From: Bacteroidota bacterium
GTDB lineage: Bacteria; Bacteroidota; Bacteroidia; NS11-12g; UBA9320
Direction: 5' to 3'
NCBI GenBank assembly: GCA_003484585.1
Contig: DNBZ01000147.1
Span: forward strand, 1 to 8,839
DNA length: 8,839 nucleotides
Part shown: piece by piece, positions 6,740 through 8,839 of the stretch
How the letters are laid out: each line of letters opens with the position of its first letter
Numbering within the stretch: the first letter of the stretch is position 1
Made by a program: the position numbers and the translations under genes
The notes under the pieces: model-generated
Database searches by the model: none
The model's input: the letters and a program-made list of their open reading frames with translations, nothing else
What the model was told of the DNA's origin: nothing

Positions 6740-7744
6740 TTAACTCCCTGGAGCACCCATTACAGTGGTATACTTCAGTACCAGTTTTTTATCTGGGAAT
6801 ATGCGTTTGTAGCAGCTTTGTATAGCAAGTGTGGCCTCGTGAAAACCACAAAGGATGAGCTTTAACTTGCCTTCGTACTGATTGATATCGCCTATGGCGA
6901 ATATGCCCGGCACATTGGTTTGGTAGTCTTTAGTATCTACGAGTATAGCTTCCTTGCCTAGGTCTAGTCCCCATTCTTTTATGGGTCCTAGTTTTGGGCT
7001 TAGCCCAAATAGTGGAATGAAGTAATCTGAATCAATCTCTGTTACGGTTCCGTTATTTTCGGTTACAGTAATTTTATCCAGCTCATCGCCACCCTCTAGT
7101 GCAGATATTTGAGCCTCGGTAATTAGCGTCATTTTGCCTGTGGCTACTAGGGTTTCTACTTTTTCTACAGAGTCTAATGCACCTCTGAAAGAAGTACGTC
7201 TGTGTACTAAAGTAACTTCACTAGCTACGTCTGCTAAGAATATAGACCAGTCCAATGCACTATCTCCACCGCCAGCTATTACTACTTTCTTATCTCGAAA
7301 TTTTTCAGGTTCTTTGATAATATAGTCTACTCCGTGATCTTCAAACCTTTCTAGGTTTGCTAACTCTGGTTTGCGAGGAGCGAAACAGCCCAAACCTCCT
7401 GCTATCAAAATGTTAGGAGCTTTGTGAGCGGTGCCTCTATTCGTAGTTACTATAAATTGGCCGTCATCTGTTTTTTCTATACTCTCAGCTCTTTCTCCCA
7501 ATGTAAATCCGGGATTAAAAGGCTTTACTTGTTCCATTAGATTGTCTACCAACTCACCTGCCAATATGCTTGGAAATCCTGGAATATCATAGATTGGTTT
7601 CTTAGGATATATCTCTGCTAGCTGGCCTCCTGGCTGTGGAAGGTAGTCTATCAGGTGACACTTTAGCTTAAGTAGTCCTGCTTCGAAAATGGCAAAAAGC
7701 CCCGTAGGTCCTGCACCTATTATTATGATGTCTGTTTCTATCAC
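6740..7744 (-). CDS. Ferredoxin/flavodoxin--NADP+ reductase, thioredoxin reductase-like (type 2)
   Basis: This FAD flavoprotein should shuttle electrons between NADPH and ferredoxin or flavodoxin in the cytoplasm. With the GTG start at 7744-7742 the product is 334 residues, the family's usual size, and begins MIETDIIIIGAGPTG. The FAD-binding GAGPTG is at 10-15, LPQPGGQLAEIYPKKPIYDIPGFP follows at about 35-58, the NADPH Rossmann motif GGGDSALDW is at 158-166, the 2'-phosphate-binding HRRTSFR begins at 181, and the second FAD motif FAIGDIN begins at 282. The redox-active CxxC of thioredoxin reductase is absent, which separates it from TrxB. The frame is open further upstream to a TTG at 7792 (350 residues), but that adds 16 residues atypical of the family and would place the best promoter in the window inside the gene, so I prefer the GTG. 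First gene of a two-gene operon with the ArsC-like protein. Confidence 0.93.
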   Translation of the reverse strand: MIETDIIIIGAGPTGLFAIFEAGLLKLKCHLIDYLPQPGGQLAEIYPKKPIYDIPGFPSILAGELVDNLMEQVKPFNPGFTLGERAESIEKTDDGQFIVTTNRGTAHKAPNILIAGGLGCFAPRKPELANLERFEDHGVDYIIKEPEKFRDKKVVIAGGGDSALDWSIFLADVASEVTLVHRRTSFRGALDSVEKVETLVATGKMTLITEAQISALEGGDELDKITVTENNGTVTEIDSDYFIPLFGLSPKLGPIKEWGLDLGKEAILVDTKDYQTNVPGIFAIGDINQYEGKLKLILCGFHEATLAIQSCYKRIFPDKKLVLKYTTVMGAPGS

Positions 7745-7749
7745 GGGGG

Positions 7750-7780
7750 CAAAGGTAGTTTGATGAACTTCAATCTCAAA
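7750..7780 (-). promoter_or_regulatory. Bacteroidota-type promoter for the reductase operon
   Basis: On the minus strand TTTG (7780-7777) is followed by exactly 19 bases and then TACCTTTG (7757-7750). Both elements match the consensus TTTG-N19-21-TAnnTTTG without mismatch, the only such site I found in the window. Transcription should start about 6-7 bases past the box, which is at or next to the GTG codon at 7744. This supports the GTG start and implies a leaderless or nearly leaderless mRNA. Confidence 0.75.
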
Positions 7781-7849
7781 CAGATTTATCAAATAGAGCT
7801 ATGATAAAAATCTATATGTAACAAGAGTCTTTGTTTTTGCGTTTGTAAT

Positions 7850-8839
7850 TTGAACTTGAGTTTGATTATCATTGCCCTATTGAATTGGAATATCTCCATA
7901 GCCTACCCTTGGTGGTTTGTATTGCTCTGTTTATTAGTAGGAGCAGCCTATGCAGCTATACTTTATTATAAGTCTAAAGATAGTGAGCGATTTGTAGAAT
8001 ATAAATGGGTGCAAATTTTGTTGCCTATTCTTCGATTTTTACTTGGTAGTATACTAGCATTTTTGCTGCTTGGTCCTGTACTTAAGTATGCAGGATTTAT
8101 TACCCAGAAGCCTATAATAGCAGTAGTAGTAGATGATTCTAAGTCCATGATTCAAAGTGGCGAGACACTAGAAACTATCTCTAAGCAAGTGGCCGATTTA
8201 CAGATTAGGTTGTCCGAGAAGTATGAGGTGGATATTATTTCATACAGCAATGTGCCACAGTTTACGACCGTAGATAAACTTACTGCTGCAGGTTCTGAAA
8301 CCAATATTTCACAAGCACTTAGATATACTAAGGAGCAGTACGTAAATCAAAACCTAGGCGGAGTGGTACTGCTCACAGACGGCATCTACAATGGAGGAAG
8401 TAATCCGAGTTTCGTGGCAGAAAACTACAAAGTACCTATCTATACTATAGGATTGGGAGACACTACCGTATATGCAGACATAGGCGTCAATAATGTTTCT
8501 CATAATTCTTTAGCGTATTTAGGAAATGAATTTCCTCTGAGAATAGAGGTGAAAGCTACCAAGCTTGCGGGAAAACAGGCCAATATGCAGGTGCTTCTAA
8601 ATGGTAGCACGATCTTGCAAAAGAGCATCTTTATAGATAAGGAAAATTTCTTTTACGAAGCGGATGTGGTGGCAAAAGCTCAGAAACTGGGTCAGAATAA
8701 AGTAGAAGTGCGACTTACTACCTTCGATAATGAAAAGAATAAAGGGAATAATGCATACACACTATACGTGGATGTAATAGATGGTAAAAAGAAAGTTGCA
8801 ATATGGGCAGAGGCACCACATCCAGACCTTGGTATGTTA
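7850..8839 (+). CDS. Membrane-anchored VWA-domain protein of Bacteroidota type (partial, C-terminus beyond window)
   Basis: The plus-strand frame is open from 7808 to the window end; I take TTG at 7850 as start and number from it, giving 330 codons. Possible starts are TTG at 7850, 7856, 7862 or 7880; no ATG occurs before 8147, well inside the VWA core. Two membrane helices lie at about 21-42 (WWFVLLCLLVGAAYAAILYY) and 56-80 (ILLPILRFLLGSILAFLLLG). A von Willebrand A-like domain follows, with a full MIDAS metal site: DxSxS at 95-99 (DDSKS), Thr151 in ETNISQAL, and T-D-G at 176-178. After the VWA fold comes a beta-rich, Ig-like stretch (about 205-305), then KKKVAIWAEAPHPDLGML at the window edge, which resembles the start of a second Rossmann-like (GATase1-like) domain in long relatives of about 680 residues. 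It is related in style to BatA/BatB-type membrane proteins, but its substrate is unknown. It is divergent from the reductase operon. Confidence 0.85.
   Translation, partial: MNLSLIIIALLNWNISIAYPWWFVLLCLLVGAAYAAILYYKSKDSERFVEYKWVQILLPILRFLLGSILAFLLLGPVLKYAGFITQKPIIAVVVDDSKSMIQSGETLETISKQVADLQIRLSEKYEVDIISYSNVPQFTTVDKLTAAGSETNISQALRYTKEQYVNQNLGGVVLLTDGIYNGGSNPSFVAENYKVPIYTIGLGDTTVYADIGVNNVSHNSLAYLGNEFPLRIEVKATKLAGKQANMQVLLNGSTILQKSIFIDKENFFYEADVVAKAQKLGQNKVEVRLTTFDNEKNKGNNAYTLYVDVIDGKKKVAIWAEAPHPDLGML

Noticed and set aside
7745..7792. TTG start at 7792 for the reductase (16 extra residues)
   Set aside because: The family normally starts just before the FAD-binding motif, as the GTG at 7744 does, and the best promoter in the window lies inside this extension.
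7832..7839. TGTTTTTG as -7 box for the VWA gene
   Set aside because: It has one mismatch to TAnnTTTG but no TTTG at the right distance, and a competing weak box lies at 7857-7864. It is too ambiguous to list as a promoter.

Overview
This window is an ordinary housekeeping stretch from a bacterium, almost certainly a member of the Bacteroidota. Three things point there. The gene order pheT, small coiled-coil protein, zapA, rny is one I associate with that phylum. The best promoter follows the Bacteroidota pattern TTTG-N19-TAnnTTTG, and the genes lack Shine-Dalgarno sequences or have A-rich leaders. The right-hand gene resembles a family of membrane-anchored von Willebrand factor A (VWA) proteins typical of the phylum. 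Base composition is moderately AT-rich and even, with NTA codons (GTA, CTA, ATA) used freely in all genes, so nothing looks recently acquired. The order or genus cannot be fixed from this sequence; a Flavobacteriia-like or Crocinitomicaceae-like organism is only a guess.

Layout, left to right. Bases 1-626 (minus) hold the first 208 codons of proC (proline biosynthesis), cut by the window edge. Bases 627-770 hold a probable proC promoter and the intrinsic terminator of the next operon. Bases 771-5365 (minus) are a compact four-gene operon read pheT, then a 94-residue coiled-coil protein, then zapA, then rny. It joins phenylalanyl-tRNA charging, FtsZ-ring assembly and mRNA decay, and its first two genes overlap by one base. 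Bases 5366-5459 are a divergent promoter region. Bases 5460-6308 (plus) encode a small MscS-type mechanosensitive channel. It converges, without a recognisable terminator, on a two-gene minus-strand operon: a ferredoxin/flavodoxin-NADP+ reductase of the thioredoxin-reductase-like type (6740-7744) followed after 2 bp by an ArsC/Spx-family thiol protein (6402-6737). From about 7850 (plus) to the window end runs the first ~330 codons of a membrane VWA protein with a complete metal-binding (MIDAS) site.

No mobile element, CRISPR array, tRNA, rRNA, phage gene or defence system is visible, and I do not see a novel multi-gene system. The points most worth a second look are the uncharacterised coiled-coil protein beside zapA (a candidate ZapA partner), a near-perfect promoter that makes the reductase mRNA probably leaderless at a GTG codon, a 20-bp exact repeat shared by the rny leader and the rny coding region, and the reductase/ArsC-like pairing without any arsenic genes.
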